Assembly (NCBI GenBank): GCA_016463225.1
Contig: JAEMRT010000007.1
Coordinates: forward strand, 43,588-107,587
Reading direction: 5' to 3'
From: Sphingopyxis sp.
GTDB taxonomy: Bacteria > Pseudomonadota > Alphaproteobacteria > Sphingomonadales > Sphingomonadaceae
Length of the DNA stretch: 64,000 nt
Position numbers and translations under genes: made by a program. Below are positions 62,386 through 64,000 of the stretch, one piece after another (position 1 is the stretch's first letter; each line of letters starts with the position of its first letter). Under the pieces are notes generated by a model that saw nothing but the letters and a program-made list of their open reading frames with translations, had not been told where the DNA came from and searched no databases.

Positions 62386-62407
62386 AGTGGCGAAAAAAGT
62401 TCACGTT

Positions 62408-62438
62408 GATCCTCCCTGTCGCGAAGCGATGGGGAGGA
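62408..62438. repeat. solo hairpin copy of the 30362 repeat
   Basis: GATCCTCCCTGTCGCGAAGC followed by GATGGGGAGGAT forms a short hairpin identical in layout to the left end of the 138-bp element at 30362-30499. It directly abuts the stop codon of the SDR gene (62439). The full element's other parts are missing. Confidence 0.7.
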
Positions 62439-63335
62439 TTAGATCCCCGGATCAACCCCGGTCAGATCGACCGATCGCTGCCACAGTTCCTTCCCCAGCT
62501 TGGGATCACGCGCGGTGCGGGTCGCGCGCGCCGGACCCGATCGCCCCGACACCTCGCCCAGCCCTTGCGGTCCCAGATAATCGCCGCCCTGCACATGCGC
62601 GCCGGTGGCCGCCTGCAACGTCGGCCAGGCGCCATGCGCCGCGCTGTTGAAAAAGGGCGTCGCCAGCGGGGTCATCCCGCGCAGCGGGAATGGCAGATGC
62701 CGCGTCAATTCGGTGATCGCCACCCCCGGATGGCACCCGATCGCCTGCGTCGAACGTCCCGCAGCGCCCAGCCGCCGGTCAAGCTCGAACATATGGAGCA
62801 GATTGGCGAGCTTGCTCGCCTGATAGCGCGACAATTTATGATAGCTGCGCGCCGCCGACAGGTCGCTGAAATCGATCACGCCGCCCTTGTGCGCCAGACT
62901 GCCGGTGATGACGATGCGATCTTCGACATGGCCATGCACCAGCCCGGTGAAGGCAAAGGTGCCGAGGTGGTTGACCCCGAATTGCAGCTCGAAACCCTGT
63001 TTGGTCAGCGTTTTTGGCGGAATCATCACCCCCGCGTTGTTGATCAGCACATCGATCCGCGACCCTGCCAGCACCGCTGCAGCGGCCTCGCGTATCTGGT
63101 CAAGGTCGGCGAGATCAAGCGGCAGGAACGACAGTTCGGCCTTGGGCACATCGGCGCGGATGCGGTCAATCGCCGCATTCGCGCGGTCAGCGTCGCGGCA
63201 CGCCAGCACGACATGCGCGCCGCGCGCCGCCAGAATTCGGCTGGTCTCAAAGCCGATCCCGGCATTGGCACCGGTGACCAGAAAGGTGCGGCCGGCCTGG
63301 GCCGACACATCGTCGGCCGTGAAACCTCTGCTCAT
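62439..63335 (-). CDS. short-chain dehydrogenase/reductase
   Basis: A 298-residue Rossmann-fold oxidoreductase, longer than the classical SDR, of the retinol-dehydrogenase/WWOX-like group. The nucleotide site is TGANAGIG (LVTGANAGIGFETSRIL), followed by NNAGVM and the catalytic YQASK (SRYQASKLANLL) with upstream Ser. The substrate is unknown. The ATG at 63335 begins MSRGFTADDVSAQAG. Its stop codon coincides with the edge of a repeat hairpin (62408-62438). Confidence 0.9.
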   Translation of the reverse strand: MSRGFTADDVSAQAGRTFLVTGANAGIGFETSRILAARGAHVVLACRDADRANAAIDRIRADVPKAELSFLPLDLADLDQIREAAAAVLAGSRIDVLINNAGVMIPPKTLTKQGFELQFGVNHLGTFAFTGLVHGHVEDRIVITGSLAHKGGVIDFSDLSAARSYHKLSRYQASKLANLLHMFELDRRLGAAGRSTQAIGCHPGVAITELTRHLPFPLRGMTPLATPFFNSAAHGAWPTLQAATGAHVQGGDYLGPQGLGEVSGRSGPARATRTARDPKLGKELWQRSVDLTGVDPGI

Positions 63336-63351
63336 CGCGCGCTCCTGCCTG

Positions 63352-63906
63352 TCAGACCAGCTGCATTTGTGCGACCGGGGCAAAGCTGGTCCGGTGAAGC
63401 GGCGTCGGGCCATATTGGCGCAGCGCCGCGAGATGCTGGGCGGTACCATAGCCCATGTTGCGCTCCCAGCCAAAGCCGGGGAAATCCTGTGCCATCGCGA
63501 TCATGAAACGGTCGCGATGCTCCTTGGCGATGATGCTCGCTGCCGAAATGCAGGGGTGGAGCGCGTCGCCGCCGACGATCGCACGTGCCGTATAGCGCCA
63601 CTTCGGGAGCCGGTTGCCGTCGACCAGCACCTCAGCGGGTTCGATCCCCAGCGCCTCGACCGCGCGGGTCATCGCGAGCAGGGTTGCCTGCAAGATGTTG
63701 ATGCGGTCGATCTCCTCGACGCTCGCCTCGCCGATCCCCCAGCGACAGCGCGCCTTGATCTGGGCTTCGAGTTCAGCGCGGCGTTTGGCCGAGAGTTTCT
63801 TGCTGTCGTCGAGGCCCGGGATACCGTCCGGACACAGGATCACCGCCGCCGCGACAACGGGACCGGCGAGCGGCCCGCGCCCAGCTTCATCGACGCCGAC
63901 GATCAT
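63352..63906 (-). CDS. rnhB: ribonuclease HII
   Basis: Removes ribonucleotides from DNA and RNA primers; 184 residues. The catalytic acids are in [19 protein letters not shown] (D and E), LDDSKKLS, and ILVDGN-type [11 protein letters not shown], with [13 protein letters not shown] as the helix signature. The enzyme is cytosolic. It lies 16 nt upstream of the SDR gene and probably shares its transcript. Its upstream region holds a palindromic repeat cut by the window edge. Confidence 0.95.
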   Translation of the reverse strand: MIVGVDEAGRGPLAGPVVAAAVILCPDGIPGLDDSKKLSAKRRAELEAQIKARCRWGIGEASVEEIDRINILQATLLAMTRAVEALGIEPAEVLVDGNRLPKWRYTARAIVGGDALHPCISAASIIAKEHRDRFMIAMAQDFPGFGWERNMGYGTAQHLAALRQYGPTPLHRTSFAPVAQMQLV

Positions 63907-63911
63907 CGGTC

Positions 63912-64000
63912 CCCCTCCCTTTCACGGGAGGGGTTAGGGGTGGGTGCGAGCGCAGCGAGCTTTAGCAACGTCGAGCAATTCGCTGCGCTCGCACCCACCC
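63912..64000. repeat. palindromic repeat at the window end
   Basis: A hairpin CCCCTCCC-N6-GGGAGGGG (63912-63933) precedes 20-bp inverted arms starting GGGTGGGTGCGAGCG (63938-63957 and 63981-64000) with a 23-bp loop. It lies 5 bp upstream of rnhB, and is possibly truncated by the window edge. It is a fourth palindromic repeat family. Confidence 0.75.

Overview
The window looks like chromosomal DNA of a sphingomonad (Alphaproteobacteria, Sphingomonadales), most likely Sphingopyxis or a close relative. The evidence is high GC, short intergenic gaps, many GTG starts overlapping the previous stop by 4 nt, a CcrM-type GANTC methyltransferase, an EipA/DUF1134 protein, a three-part pnt transhydrogenase, several TonB-dependent receptors and an HPr-rel-A (PqqD/HprK-like) gene set. 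The genus is an inference from gene content. No transposase, integrase, CRISPR array or prophage gene was recognised. About 78 protein genes, one intact tRNA (Ser-GCT), one probable tRNA remnant and four palindromic intergenic repeats were found.

Layout. 1-8.1 kb is an iron region. A hydrolase, a TonB-like protein, a PiuA-like siderophore receptor and a PiuC-like hydroxylase lie on +. A - strand operon (PepSY membrane protein, DUF2271, DUF4198, ApbE) faces them. Matching Fur-like palindromes precede both arms. 8.2-16.5 kb holds tRNA-Ser, eipA, a diguanylate cyclase, a CPBP protease, apt with petABC (cytochrome bc1), trmL and hemF. 16.5-31 kb holds twin membrane proteins, lipB, a lipoprotein, queEC, hslO, argD-argF behind an attenuator-like leader, an LLM oxidoreductase, an Lrp/LysE pair, an aldo-keto reductase, DUF411, a dienelactone hydrolase-like protein and a HAD phosphatase next to a palindromic repeat.

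31-45.6 kb holds glmS and glmU (both UDP-GlcNAc synthesis), an RHH/PIN toxin-antitoxin pair with a palindromic operator, two acetyltransferases, gph, and a run of compactly packed - strand genes: maiA, a TonB-dependent receptor, MarR, PqqD-like, HprK-like kinase and nucleotidyltransferase. A parallel beta-helix protein and a di-haem cytochrome form a pair upstream of it. 45.6-57 kb holds DUF2147, a PAP2 phosphatase, an Asp/Glu racemase relative, three small or unknown envelope genes, an FAD oxidase, a hydrolase, and the pnt genes, which are split by two fasciclin genes flanked by terminators. A 40-residue cytochrome oxidase subunit IV gene precedes pntAA.

57-64 kb holds an NtrC-type regulator with altered sigma-54 and ATPase motifs, two SDR proteins, a host-attachment-like protein, folP with a long N-terminal extension, ccrM with eight GANTC sites packed upstream of it, and rnhB. 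The strongest leads are the GANTC cluster at ccrM, the ApbE/DUF2271/PepSY flavin module in the iron region, the MarR-PqqD-HprK-nucleotidyltransferase operon, the degenerate NtrC-type regulator and the fasciclin cassette inside the pnt genes.
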